A DNA stretch of 64,000 bases from positions 1 to 64,000 of the forward strand of contig JAAUZJ010000014.1 of assembly GCA_014804695.1 (NCBI GenBank), given 5' to 3'. This document shows positions 44,201 to 52,567 of the stretch, piece by piece. Made by a program: the position numbers and the translations under genes. The DNA comes from Lachnospiraceae bacterium. Its GTDB lineage: Bacteria > Bacillota > Clostridia > Lachnospirales > Lachnospiraceae. The first letter of the stretch is position 1. Each line of letters opens with the position of its first letter. The notes beneath the pieces were generated by a model. It was not told the origin of the DNA and did not search any database. It worked only from the letters and a program-made list of their open reading frames with translations.

Positions 44201-45978
44201 TCAAAGGCAAAGGCAATTATGCAGGTACGCAGAGCATTACTTTTAACATTGTAACAAAATCACTTACCGATACGGATATCACTGCCGAAAACATCACCGC
44301 TGCCTATACCGGCAAAATCATTAAAGGCAGCCCTGTGCTATATCGTAATAATAAGAAACTAATTAAAAATACCGACTATAAACTGTCATACCCACAGACA
44401 GGATCCGGTGCATACCAGACTGCCGGAACATACCCGGTTATAGTCACAGGAATCGGCGGATATCATGGCACAATTACCGTATATGAAAATATATCATCCA
44501 AGATACTGCTTAACAAAGTAAATATAGCCAAAATTCCAAACCAGCCCTACGATCCTGCCAAAATAGACAAGGTAAACGGCATCGGAATAGAGCCCAAACT
44601 TACCGTAACCTATAAGAACAAACCTTTGACGGAAAGCACCGATGGAGGAACTACAGGCGATTATGTTGTAACCTACAGAAATAATATGTCGACCGGAACT
44701 GCAACAGCAACAATTACCGCCGTGGTCAGTGACGAGAACCCTTACGCCGGAAGTAAGAGCATCACTTTTAAAATAGCTGCTGATTCAATAAATAAAGCTG
44801 TTATAAACGGAGTTACTAACAAAAACTATACCGGCATGGAAGAAGACGTAATGCAGGATAATCTTTCGGTCTCCTTAAATGGAAACACACTGACACCAAG
44901 CACAGACGGCGGCATAACAGGCGACTATATCCTTGAATATAAAAACACAAGCAAGGCCGGAACCGCAACTGTGATCGTTAGGGGAATTAATAAATATTCT
45001 GGAACGAAAAAGAAAACCTATAAGATAATTGCCTGCGATTTAAGTCAGATTCAATCGAAGATTTCGTTTAGCTATTACACCGAAGATAAAAATATTGATA
45101 ATATAATCGATGTAAGCAGCCTTAATGAAATTACCACACCGTATGTAAAAGGCGGCGCTAAGCCCACGATTCTGCTTTCCTATATAGGAAGCGAACTTAC
45201 TTTAGGAAAAGATTATACTGTAAAATACAAGAATAACAACGCAGTTACATCTTCAGGCATGGCGGCAGATAAACTACCTACAATCATTATTACCGGAAAA
45301 GGCCTTTATACAGGAAAGATATCAGCTACATTCCATATTACGAAAGACGCTATGTCCGACGATAATGACAAAATTACAATGACTGCCAAGGATGTTGTAT
45401 ACAAGAACAAGAAAGGCGCTTATAAGACCAGCGTTGTCCTTACCGATGTTAACGGCAAGAAACTGCAGGCAGGAAAAGATTACGAAAAGACTTTGCACTA
45501 CACTTACGTAAATGAAACTACTGTGACTGACATTCATGGCATGAGTATAATCAGAAATGCCGGTGACACGGTAAATGAAGACGATATTCCAAATGTAGGA
45601 ACAGCAATCCGCATCACCGTCAACGGCATTGGCGCTTACGCGGGAGATAAGGATAGCGATACTGATGGCGATACTGTCCCTTCCAAATCAGCCATATACC
45701 ATATTGCTGCAGCGGATATATCCAAGGCCAAAGTTACCGTTAAAACCAAAGAATATAATAATGGCGAGGCAGTAATTTTAACGAAAGATGACATTACCGT
45801 CACATTAAATGGAAAAGAATTGAAATTCGGAGAGGATTATGAGATAGATAATGACACATATGTCGGAAATCGTAATAAAGGAAAGGCTTCGGTGATTATA
45901 AGAGGTCTCGGGGCTGAGTATGGAGGGAGCAGGAAAGTTCAATTTACTATTGGAGGAAAGGCGTTGCTGTGGGGCTAG
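41254..45978 (+). CDS. Secreted SH3/glucosaminidase protein with Ig-like repeats (1574 aa)
   Basis: A signal peptide (~1-32) is followed by an acidic Asn/Ser/Asp low-complexity linker (~35-165) and an SH3b-like wall-binding domain (~180-245). An endo-beta-N-acetylglucosaminidase-type domain spans ~275-565, with the catalytic Glu likely in SRVYQEQGQG near 440. Then come three BIg2-type domains (~570-850), an InlB/Listeria-Bacteroides-type repeat (~855-915) and about seven Ig-like modules of the YTG-I-P / DYTVxYKNN / GKGxYxG type to the end. The modules are shared with the two giant surface proteins. GGTGGAGGG precedes the ATG. It probably cleaves peptidoglycan and holds on to the wall. No sorting motif. 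Confidence 0.85.
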   Translation: MCKNNILYKIAVGLLIFCMIFENGAMQVLASGYDNNVSSNLNEISDNDVSMESDSDNPGNAGNPDSDNNSGDNSATDAKDNSNNNNNTDSNDNSGDNGSSDTNDNSNDDKISDSDDNSDDNGNPDAAPSEDDATDDSELSEDDEIDESDIDSSESDTLADDIETAEAAFSDIASNKSLMALIYLTDTYHVRSLANADSAVIADLESGHTVYIHGVTIIPDAVWYKVQFWTNGVQQEGYVEHVYLAYSDEDWLKWTEEYLYKLADDGMLEWSAIGGISTYAASYEDVAQFPAGYQNALTQLKTLHPNWTFVPMNTKLDFDTAVSSEMGDKSLIQNTTSNASNGWVGSACPTESGWYYATKDAVAYHMDPRNFLTETYVFQFEQLTFNSSYHTVDAIQSFLNSTFMKGTLPDDSQKRTYAQAFYEIGSSRKLSPIHLASRVYQEQGQGNSGLISGTYPGYEGYYNYFNVNVSGSSDTEKIVKGLTYAKEKGWNTRYKSLEGGAATIGNNYILKSQDTPYLQKFNVDSNSPYGLYNHQYMQNIQAPSSESSTTKKMYSNTGSINSPFVFKIPVYNNMPGLKLNKTSTQINKGETLTLTASVNGTAINSSDVTWKSSDTSIVTVVSGTVTAIGVGTATVTATYEGHDAVCSIVVVNPLRAITLDKDTLTLRRPDTIVQDTSHLSQEELSSNISSAALNVIFDPADTTSDKTIVWTSSNKKVATVTDGIVTAVGAGEATITAKASKAGNKTAQCKVTVIAPVYKIEFSSQNNMDTILAGQSINLSAEYFPKDTTSDTTVLWESSDTSVATVARTQGTVRAVSAGTADITATIGGYSASHTVKVENCTVTFMDTDNSTILKTLNTSYGAKILQEDFPDMENTDDSVFVGWYTGVDGTGSRFDSDTQIHQKETMIYPCFRQHGKGFYVIPVGDQTYTGSAIKPEVLVYDGTSYYDGTSYKLVLNKDYTVTYKNNKKAALSTAAAAPTIIIKGKGNYAGTQSITFNIVTKSLTDTDITAENITAAYTGKIIKGSPVLYRNNKKLIKNTDYKLSYPQTGSGAYQTAGTYPVIVTGIGGYHGTITVYENISSKILLNKVNIAKIPNQPYDPAKIDKVNGIGIEPKLTVTYKNKPLTESTDGGTTGDYVVTYRNNMSTGTATATITAVVSDENPYAGSKSITFKIAADSINKAVINGVTNKNYTGMEEDVMQDNLSVSLNGNTLTPSTDGGITGDYILEYKNTSKAGTATVIVRGINKYSGTKKKTYKIIACDLSQIQSKISFSYYTEDKNIDNIIDVSSLNEITTPYVKGGAKPTILLSYIGSELTLGKDYTVKYKNNNAVTSSGMAADKLPTIIITGKGLYTGKISATFHITKDAMSDDNDKITMTAKDVVYKNKKGAYKTSVVLTDVNGKKLQAGKDYEKTLHYTYVNETTVTDIHGMSIIRNAGDTVNEDDIPNVGTAIRITVNGIGAYAGDKDSDTDGDTVPSKSAIYHIAAADISKAKVTVKTKEYNNGEAVILTKDDITVTLNGKELKFGEDYEIDNDTYVGNRNKGKASVIIRGLGAEYGGSRKVQFTIGGKALLWG

Positions 45979-46011
45979 CTCTCTGCATTGTGAAAAAATG
46001 ATCCGTATAGC

Positions 46012-46019
46012 TACCTTTA
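46012..46019. repeat. Target site duplication, left
   Basis: TACCTTTA immediately outside the left IS66 end; identical to 48789-48796. Confidence 0.9.
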
Positions 46020-46063
46020 GTAAACGTCAAACCATGCGCTCACCGTTAAATTTAACGCCGCTT

Positions 46064-47692
46064 TTATGAGCGGCGTGGTTTCCTGCATTCTTCCGGAAGA
46101 GTATCTGACCAGGGCATTAGGTAATCCAGTTGGGCAGGATCTATATTTCCTTTTTCGTCACAAAGTTTAGGAAGCTCTGTGAGAATGTATTTAAAGTAAT
46201 AGTACGGACGTAAGCTATTCAACTTCGCAGTTTCCGAAATGCTGTAAACCAATGCACTTGCTGAGGCTCCGTTTGCAGTATTGTGGAACATCCAGTTTTT
46301 CTTGCCAAGACAGAAAGTTCGGATGACCCGTTCCGAAGCCGAGTTATCGATTGGTACATCTCCGTCCTCCAAAAACACTTTTAAATACGGTTCCTGATTG
46401 ATTATAAATTTCAGCCCCTGCCCGGTTTTGGATTTTGGGGGCACAGTGCAGGCTGCAGCCTGCTGTTTTACCCACACAAAAAATTCCTCAACCATCGGCC
46501 TGATCACTTCCTGCCGTTTTTGAAGACGTTGTTCTGATGAGAGCTCTTTCAGCTCTGTATCCGCATTATAGAATCCGGCTATCTTCTGCAGGGCCTGATA
46601 TGCAACCGACTGCCTTACTGCCTGTGGATCTTTTTTATCAGCGGCCTTTAGTGCATCGGCGAAGTCCCGCCTTGCATGTGCCCAGCAATTCGCATTTGTT
46701 ACCTCCGGCAGTTTTTTATCCACCAGATGGTATTGCTGCAGACTGTCTGTCACAAGGATTCCTTTATAATCTTTGTAAAAATCCAGGGGTTTATAATGAT
46801 CCCGTCCTTTCTGATATTCATATATCACCATGGGGCGCTCCGTATAAAACTCTCCGGAACGGTGCACCCACATATAGCATTTGCTGTTGGGGTGGCTGCT
46901 GTCCCCTATTACCTGGGTTGGTGTTTCATCAGACTGCGTAACATGAAGCGACAACAGTTCCTGTTTCATACGTTCAATGAAAGGTCTGAAATACTTGTCA
47001 GCACATTTGATGATCCAGTTGGACATTGTCTGCCGGGATATGTTCACCCCATTACGTCCGAATTCCTGCTCAATCCGGTGAAGTGCTGATGAATTCACAT
47101 ATTTTACGTTTAGAATGGAGGCAAGCAGCGATGGCGTTACGATACTGTTGCGAAGCAGATCCTTTGGTCTGTCCCCGCGCAGAAATTCATCCTGATGGTC
47201 ACCATCGGTTCCAACATATACTTCCACGGTATGGACTTCAACTGTCCACGATTCCGGTTCGTGACGTAGTCTTTTGTAAGTTTCATCCGGCATACGGCGC
47301 CAGTTGCCTTCTCCATAGAAGGCATCCAGATGTTCCCTGGAAACGCTGTATGGAGGAATGATTTCTTCCGGGAAATCTTTCAGATCAAGATCCCGCTGTC
47401 CCTTTTTCTTCCTGCCCTGTCTGGCAGGCAGTACTTCTTCCGGTGCAGGCTCCGGGACAGATCCATCACAGGCAGCCTCGGCTTCATCGAAAAACGAGAG
47501 CTGTCCCTCGATGGACTTTAAGGTTTCTGTATGCCTGCCAAACCGGTAGCTGTTGGCAATGCGCACCTGTTCAATGAGCTTTTCGATATTTTCGTTCAAA
47601 GCATCCAGCTGCCCCTGCATCATGAGAACAATAGTAATCAGTTCTTCGCGGCTGCAATTATTCAGTTCCTCCAGTGTATGCCTGTCTGCCAT
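46064..47692 (-). CDS. tnpC: IS66 transposase TnpC
   Basis: A 542-aa transposase. An N-terminal leucine-rich helix (~10-45) and a zinc-finger-like/ basic region (~60-140) are followed by the IS66 catalytic domain with DDE residues expected at SDETPTQV (near 254), VTDSLQQYH (near 314) and the late Glu region VPIDNSASERVIRTFCLGKKNW (~446-467). It ends with the IS66 C-terminal tail. AAAGGAGCGG precedes the ATG. Full length, no frameshift. It catalyses DNA cleavage and strand transfer of the element. Confidence 0.93.
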   Translation of the reverse strand: MADRHTLEELNNCSREELITIVLMMQGQLDALNENIEKLIEQVRIANSYRFGRHTETLKSIEGQLSFFDEAEAACDGSVPEPAPEEVLPARQGRKKKGQRDLDLKDFPEEIIPPYSVSREHLDAFYGEGNWRRMPDETYKRLRHEPESWTVEVHTVEVYVGTDGDHQDEFLRGDRPKDLLRNSIVTPSLLASILNVKYVNSSALHRIEQEFGRNGVNISRQTMSNWIIKCADKYFRPFIERMKQELLSLHVTQSDETPTQVIGDSSHPNSKCYMWVHRSGEFYTERPMVIYEYQKGRDHYKPLDFYKDYKGILVTDSLQQYHLVDKKLPEVTNANCWAHARRDFADALKAADKKDPQAVRQSVAYQALQKIAGFYNADTELKELSSEQRLQKRQEVIRPMVEEFFVWVKQQAAACTVPPKSKTGQGLKFIINQEPYLKVFLEDGDVPIDNSASERVIRTFCLGKKNWMFHNTANGASASALVYSISETAKLNSLRPYYYFKYILTELPKLCDEKGNIDPAQLDYLMPWSDTLPEECRKPRRS

Positions 47693-47963
47693 TGGTCCGC
47701 TCCTTTAAACTGTTTCTATTATAACAGGAATCTGCATAAATAGCGAATCCGGGCATTCTGGCGTTTCGTCATTATGCCTATGTGTGTAAGGCTGTATAAC
47801 GTCTGTAAACAAAAGGAAATATAGAGTTTTCAAAGTTCAAAATATTTATTTCAAACCGGTTATAGCCATTGTAACTGCTATGGATAAGGTTCAAAAAGCA
47901 AAGAGAGCTATTCAGTCTCCGGACATCAGGAACACCTCTGAAAAATCTCTGTTTTGCACAAAA

Positions 47964-48320
47964 TCATCCGGCTTTTTTCGGTGTTACCTCTTTGATTTTG
48001 GGATCAAGAGGATTCAGCCCGAGCATAAGATAATGGAATTGCTCCTCTGTAAGTTCGGCTGCTTCTTCTGTGGTACGGGGCCATGACAGGGAACCGGCTT
48101 CAAAACGCTTATAGAGCAGGAGAAAGCCATCCCCCATCCAGAGCAGTCCCTTGATCCGGTCAGAACGTCTGCCACAGAAAAGAAACAGGGTTCCTTTTTC
48201 AAATGGATTTTGATGGTATTTATCTCCGATGATCATAGACAGGCCATCAATGCTTTTGCGAAGATCAACCGTTCCGCATGCAAGTACGACACGGCGGATT
48301 TTAGCGGTATCCTCAAGCAT
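47964..48320 (-). CDS. tnpB: IS66 accessory protein TnpB
   Basis: A 118-aa protein with the typical IS66 Orf2 sequence: ACGTVDLRKSIDGL (residues ~15-28), FLFCGRRSDRIKGLLWMGDGFLLLYKR (~46-72) and SWPRT. It is needed for IS66 transposition. Its start overlaps the end of tnpA by 8 bp, so the two are coupled. A 271-bp spacer separates it from tnpC, longer than usual, and holds nothing recognisable. Confidence 0.93.
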   Translation of the reverse strand: MLEDTAKIRRVVLACGTVDLRKSIDGLSMIIGDKYHQNPFEKGTLFLFCGRRSDRIKGLLWMGDGFLLLYKRFEAGSLSWPRTTEEAAELTEEQFHYLMLGLNPLDPKIKEVTPKKAG

Positions 48321-48690
48321 GGGCGGCCTCCTGCAGCAGTCTGCTTAATACCTCTTCGGAAATATCGTTAGATATCTCGATCGATATGTTTCCACATTTG
48401 ATAACCGCAACCGGATCGGAATGCAGAGAACACGGCATTGGCTTGTACGGACTGTCCATTGGAATGGAAAACTCCGCAAAAGAGACTTCAGCGGACTGGG
48501 CAGACGCGGAAACCTGCATTTGTCCATAGGCTTCCTTACGAAATTTACGCAGCCAGTAATAATAAGCTTTTTCTTTAATGCCATTGTCAGCAAGCCATTG
48601 CCTTGCCGAAACATCCGAAGGCCGCTCCTGACATTGATTTACAATATTTAACCAGTTAGCGCGCCTTACGTTGTGGGTTGATTGATCCAT
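48313..48690 (-). CDS. tnpA: IS66 accessory protein TnpA
   Basis: A 125-aa protein matching the small first ORF of IS66 elements. A helix-turn-helix-like N-terminal region (~10-55; CQERPSDVSARQWLADNGIKE region then YYYWLRKFR) is followed by a variable C-terminus. Probably binds the element ends. The ATG follows GGAGGTAAAC. First gene of the element, near the right inverted repeat. Confidence 0.88.
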   Translation of the reverse strand: MDQSTHNVRRANWLNIVNQCQERPSDVSARQWLADNGIKEKAYYYWLRKFRKEAYGQMQVSASAQSAEVSFAEFSIPMDSPYKPMPCSLHSDPVAVIKCGNISIEISNDISEEVLSRLLQEAAHA

Positions 48691-48788
48691 GATAGTTTAC
48701 CTCCTCTAAAAAACTAGTAGTTTTTTCGTGTTTTCTAGAGTGTCTCACAAAAAGTCTAACTATCCAAGTCGCATGATTTGACGTTTAC

Positions 48789-48796
48789 TACCTTTA
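48789..48796. repeat. Target site duplication, right
   Basis: TACCTTTA immediately outside the right IS66 end; identical to 46012-46019. Confidence 0.9.
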
Positions 48797-48818
48797 TGAT
48801 TATACCCAAAGTTAAGAA

Positions 48819-48860
48819 ACACCCCAATTCAATAGGCTTTACGCCTTTGATTTGGGGTGT
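48819..48860 (-). terminator. Terminator of the 48872-49054 small ORF
   Basis: On the minus strand ACACCCCAA (48860-48852) pairs with TTGGGGTGT (48827-48819), with an inner AGGC/GCCT stem, then TTTCTT. It lies 11 bp past the small ORF stop. Confidence 0.8.
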
Positions 48861-48871
48861 ATATAATTACG

Positions 48872-49054
48872 TTACTCTTTAATATAGTCAAGTTCGGTTA
48901 GATTGACACCAGATGAAGAAAGTATAACTTTTAATTCAATATACCGTCTTTTCATCTTTTTGTATGCATCTGAGTCTTTTTCAGAAGATACCATATAATC
49001 TTGTATTCTTGAAAACTCTTCTACAGACAATTTTAGCATTTCGCCTTCAGTCAT
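48872..49054 (-). CDS. Small unknown protein (60 aa), paralogue of 25125-25289
   Basis: Charged helical protein of unknown function with no signal peptide. The C-terminal VNLTELDY resembles IDFSELEY of the 54-aa product at 25125-25289, and the DNA leader CACAATATAGAAAG-n-AGGTGAATG is also shared. AGGTG lies eight bases before the ATG, a good promoter lies upstream (49103-49131), and a terminator follows directly. It sits downstream of an MBOAT gene on the same strand but has its own promoter. Spo0E-like and toxin/antitoxin roles were considered without support. Confidence 0.7.
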   Translation of the reverse strand: MTEGEMLKLSVEEFSRIQDYMVSSEKDSDAYKKMKRRYIELKVILSSSGVNLTELDYIKE

Positions 49055-49102
49055 AATACATTCACCTGCTTTCTATATTGTGAATTATATTGTTACAATG
49101 TA

Positions 49103-49131
49103 AGTATAACAAAATATGCGGTAGATGTAAA
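49103..49131 (-). promoter_or_regulatory. Promoter of the 48872-49054 small ORF
   Basis: Minus-strand TTTACA (49131-49126) and TATACT (49108-49103), exactly 17 bp apart, a near-consensus vegetative promoter. An ATTGTAACAAT palindrome just downstream (about 49088-49098) may be an operator. Confidence 0.7.
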
Positions 49132-49162
49132 GTCTAGCCATTATCCAGCTTATATAGCTCAT

Positions 49163-50734
49163 TTAAAAATTACCATATATAAAATCTGAAACATTGTAAG
49201 ATGACCCCCACATACCAACAATAAGCACAAGCATAATTGCTACATAGTATATGAACCATCGCAATACAAGCGGACAGCCTGCAATAATTTCACGTATACT
49301 ATGTTTTTGCTGAATAATATCAGCCACACATATAACTAAAATTCCAAATAATGCAATATTAAAATCTTTCTGTTCCAATCCATATTTATAAATGCTTCCA
49401 TCAAATAACACCCATAACCGTGAATTTGAAAACAGTCGTTTTACAAGTAGAACAAATCCATCTAATGAACCAGTTATCGTAATCATTTTTCCTATATAAA
49501 ACAGAAAGAATGTACGTACTGTCTGAAATAATCTATATCCAAATGTATCCGTATTAATATGCAGCATTTCGGTAAGCTTAATAAGCTCATTAGAGAAAAT
49601 TATACTAAGAACAGACAGTATCCCCCAATAGCAGCCCCATGCCAAATAATCCGCTCCTGTTCCATGCCAGAGTCCATTCAATATTTGCACAATAAACAGC
49701 GGAACAGAATAAGAAACAATCTTTCCGGCACGCTTTCCAAACTTTCTTCTGACATTAGTTCCAAGCTTTAAAAATCGCGGACTCATTGCAAGTGGCATAT
49801 ATACATAATCCTTTAACCATGCTCCCAATGTAATATGCCATCTACGCCAAAATTCTGCTACACTTCTTGAAAAAAACGGCTGTCTGAAATTTTGTTCCAA
49901 CGTTACTCCCATTGCCTGAGCTATACCACGTACAATGTCTATACCACCCGAAAAATCTGCATAAATAAAAAAGACACTGAACAAAACTGCAAGCGCTACT
50001 TCAATGCCTGCATAAGAATTAAGATCCGAAAGAACCGGAGATGTATATAAAGCCAGCCGGTCTGCAACAACAATCTTTTTAAAATATCCCCATAACATCA
50101 ACTGTAATCCATAACACAAACGCTCATACTTAAATTTGGGCAATTCATCAAACTGCTTCATTAGAGCATTATATCTACTAATAGGTCCCTGCACAATTAT
50201 AGGGAAAAATGTCATACACATTAGCAGCTTAAGATAATTATGCTCACATTCTATCTTTCTCCAATAAATATCAGCTATATATCCAATTGCAGAAAATGTA
50301 TAGTATGATATTCCAAGCGGAACAATAATCAGTCCAAAGCGAAAATCAACTATCCTTGTCACTTCTTCCCAATGTAAAAGTTTACCAGCTTTAATATAGA
50401 CTAATATACCAAGAATTAAAAATAAACCTGCAACAAGTATCTTTTTACAACGCTTTTTATAACTTTCAAGCAAAGTTCTTTGTGCTTTGTCTGATAGCCC
50501 TTCTTTTTGGTTATCGTAATTTTGGTATATTTTCTCTATCCATCTACTGATAACATATACTATAACAGAGCTTCCTATAACGATTACGAGGTAATTAAGC
50601 CCACCAGCCAAACGGTAAAATACGATATTACCAACTAAAATAATTCCTTGTTTCATCCAAACCTTGGGCATCAAAAAATAGATTACTAAAAAAACAAACA
50701 AATAAATTATAAAATAAACTGAATTATATGTCAT
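49163..50734 (-). CDS. MBOAT-family O-acyltransferase (DltB type)
   Basis: A 523-aa protein with about eleven membrane segments. It shows the family motifs MTFFPIIVQGPISRY (~171-185), EFWRRWHITLGAWLKDYVYMPL (~285-306) and the catalytic His in ILNGLWHGTGADY (~343-355). It would carry an activated acyl group across the membrane to an extracellular polymer. It is the last gene of the set AMP ligase-GNAT-carrier-SGNH-MBOAT and so takes the place of DltB. The start codon overlaps a short upstream frame as ATGA, and imperfect 18-bp repeats cover the ribosome site region. Confidence 0.9.
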   Translation of the reverse strand: MTYNSVYFIIYLFVFLVIYFLMPKVWMKQGIILVGNIVFYRLAGGLNYLVIVIGSSVIVYVISRWIEKIYQNYDNQKEGLSDKAQRTLLESYKKRCKKILVAGLFLILGILVYIKAGKLLHWEEVTRIVDFRFGLIIVPLGISYYTFSAIGYIADIYWRKIECEHNYLKLLMCMTFFPIIVQGPISRYNALMKQFDELPKFKYERLCYGLQLMLWGYFKKIVVADRLALYTSPVLSDLNSYAGIEVALAVLFSVFFIYADFSGGIDIVRGIAQAMGVTLEQNFRQPFFSRSVAEFWRRWHITLGAWLKDYVYMPLAMSPRFLKLGTNVRRKFGKRAGKIVSYSVPLFIVQILNGLWHGTGADYLAWGCYWGILSVLSIIFSNELIKLTEMLHINTDTFGYRLFQTVRTFFLFYIGKMITITGSLDGFVLLVKRLFSNSRLWVLFDGSIYKYGLEQKDFNIALFGILVICVADIIQQKHSIREIIAGCPLVLRWFIYYVAIMLVLIVGMWGSSYNVSDFIYGNF

Positions 50735-50805
50735 ACTATTTCATCCTCTAATGGTACTTCATCTTCTAATGGTATTTCATTAGGCAGTATAATTTATTGT
50801 GTAAA

Positions 50806-52275
50806 TCATTCCGCTCTCGTAGCATAATGTACTTTATCATACATTGTAAATAAAGCCACATCTTCAATAATGCCAGTATATTTATCAATAGCTACAGCTG
50901 TCACATTATATTCACCATCAAGATAGTTATCTTCCCCATCCCCGATATAAAGATAAGGAACTCCTTTTTCATCTGTTCCAAATACCAGATGACCAAAGGA
51001 TGTATTAGAAATATCCAAGAATTCACCATTGACACTTTCAACTATATCTGTTAGTCCATTATCCACTATCAGAAAATAGCTCTTACCGGAAGCAACGGCA
51101 GTTTCCAATTGTTCTAAAGACTCATATTGGGAAATATTTGCAATAAGCTCAATCATTCTTTCATCCATAAGTGCAATTACGCTCTCATCAATATAAATAC
51201 AGGCATTCAAATTCTTATCTGAAAGCATCATCAAATAACTGTCCAAATTCTGCAGTTCTTTCAATTCACTTATTTTATATGCCTTATAATTATCATAATT
51301 GTTATTCCAATCTATATAGGCTATATCTTCTCTATGATCAGTTATCTTATAATTTTTTGTAATGTAATTTCCTAAAAAGCTAGTAACCTTTCGTCCTCCG
51401 CATACATTTAAATGCGAATTAACATCATGACAGTCCGTATTATAATTCACTACGTCTAAATCTAAGAAATTTATATAATCTACATTATATTCTGCTGCAA
51501 TATCGTATACTGTATTAGCTTCTCTTTGTTTTTCCTCCGACGCCGGAAATGGCAAATAAACCAATAAGATATCAATATTCCTTTTTTGGCACTCTTCTAT
51601 CGTTTTACGCAGATATTCTATACCAAATGTATCCTCCTCCAATGTATCGTTCTTATCCAACTTAGGATATGTATCCGGAATAGCAACTTTAATCTGATGC
51701 GTTGAACCTCTATTCAATTTATCGGCAATTAATTCTCTACTTTTAAAATCGCTTTCTGTTAATTCGCTCCATCTGCTGTGATACAATGAAAATTTCCAGA
51801 TAAATTGCAATCTGTCATCCCAATTATCCAATAAATCATATAACATATTCATTTTATTGGCACTCAAAGGAATTTCATCTATCTGCTCATGCATCAATCC
51901 AAGTGATGCGACTTTTTTGTCATTATATGATAACATCGTACAATCCAAGACTACAAGTTCAGGTTCCGAATAGCTAATTACATTTTTCAGAATCCAATAG
52001 TTCAATGCTATTGTACTATGCCCACCGGAAAAATTATATGATGTGATTCCGTAATCATTCCATAACTCCATCGGGAAAATACTATCCCTTGCATGACTGT
52101 CTCCCAAAATCAGGACATCCATATTTTCATTTTCATTAAAAAAAGCGCCGTTCTTCCGCATAGAGGATTTTTTCTCAAATATTCCTGAAGTAACATCAAT
52201 TATACAGACCAGCAAAATGCAGAATGCCAACGCTTTTGCAAATTTTATAATACTCTCTTTATGTTTCATCATCAT
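50806..52275 (-). CDS. SGNH-type protein of a dlt-like set (DltD/AlgX-like)
   Basis: A 489-aa protein with an N-terminal membrane segment (~10-28) and an extracytoplasmic SGNH-like domain. Block I is ILGDSHARD (near 57), the Asn-containing NFSGGHS follows near 80, and NSHLNVCGG (His near 285-290) supplies the catalytic His. The C-terminal ~180 residues contain a separate beta-rich region not found in ordinary DltD proteins. Probably accepts the acyl group moved by the adjacent MBOAT and places it on a polymer. Three ATG codons start the gene; the third may be the real one. Confidence 0.75.
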   Translation of the reverse strand: MMMKHKESIIKFAKALAFCILLVCIIDVTSGIFEKKSSMRKNGAFFNENENMDVLILGDSHARDSIFPMELWNDYGITSYNFSGGHSTIALNYWILKNVISYSEPELVVLDCTMLSYNDKKVASLGLMHEQIDEIPLSANKMNMLYDLLDNWDDRLQFIWKFSLYHSRWSELTESDFKSRELIADKLNRGSTHQIKVAIPDTYPKLDKNDTLEEDTFGIEYLRKTIEECQKRNIDILLVYLPFPASEEKQREANTVYDIAAEYNVDYINFLDLDVVNYNTDCHDVNSHLNVCGGRKVTSFLGNYITKNYKITDHREDIAYIDWNNNYDNYKAYKISELKELQNLDSYLMMLSDKNLNACIYIDESVIALMDERMIELIANISQYESLEQLETAVASGKSYFLIVDNGLTDIVESVNGEFLDISNTSFGHLVFGTDEKGVPYLYIGDGEDNYLDGEYNVTAVAIDKYTGIIEDVALFTMYDKVHYATRAE

Positions 52276-52324
52276 ATACCTATTTATATCATTTCCTAGT
52301 TTTCAAAAGGATTCCCCTTAATAC

Positions 52325-52546
52325 CTATCTCAATTTCTGAATCAACTCAAACAGTGCTTTTGCAGAATTAAAGTTTTCCGGCAAAAGGTCATTTACATTG
52401 ATTTCAACCTGAAACTGTTCATTAACTTCCCCTACGATGGAAATAATATCAAATGAATCAAGAATATCTCCATCAATTAATTGCGTTTCCTTTTCAAAAT
52501 CCACATCCGGCCTAATCTCACTCATAATTTTTAATAACTGCTCCAT
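52325..52546 (-). CDS. Acyl/peptidyl carrier protein (DltC-like)
   Basis: A 73-aa carrier protein with the phosphopantetheine attachment Ser in GDILDSFDIISIV (near residue 31), the DSF motif typical of DltC-type and acyl carriers, flanked by acidic helices. The pantetheine arm would hold the acyl group activated by the AMP ligase. AGGAGGAATG precedes the ATG. It lies between the GNAT and SGNH genes. Size and motif are standard. Confidence 0.88.
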   Translation of the reverse strand: MEQLLKIMSEIRPDVDFEKETQLIDGDILDSFDIISIVGEVNEQFQVEINVNDLLPENFNSAKALFELIQKLR

Positions 52547-52567
52547 ATCACATTCCTCCTAAAATAA

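Larger units (their letters stand above)
46020..48788. mobile_element. Complete IS66-family insertion sequence (2769 bp)
   Basis: Ends are inverted repeats: GTAAACGTCAAACCATGCG (46020-46038) and the inverse of 48770-48788, differing at one position. The flanking 8 bp (TACCTTTA) are duplicated exactly, the IS66 target length. It contains the three usual genes tnpA-tnpB-tnpC in order on the minus strand. The insertion lies 34 bp after the stop of the 41254-45978 gene. Intact genes, matching ends and a perfect duplication suggest recent, possibly still active, transposition. Confidence 0.93.

Noticed and set aside
46064..47692. CRISPR-like or retron features near the IS element
   Set aside because: No regular direct repeats or reverse transcriptase; the genes are all standard IS66 components.
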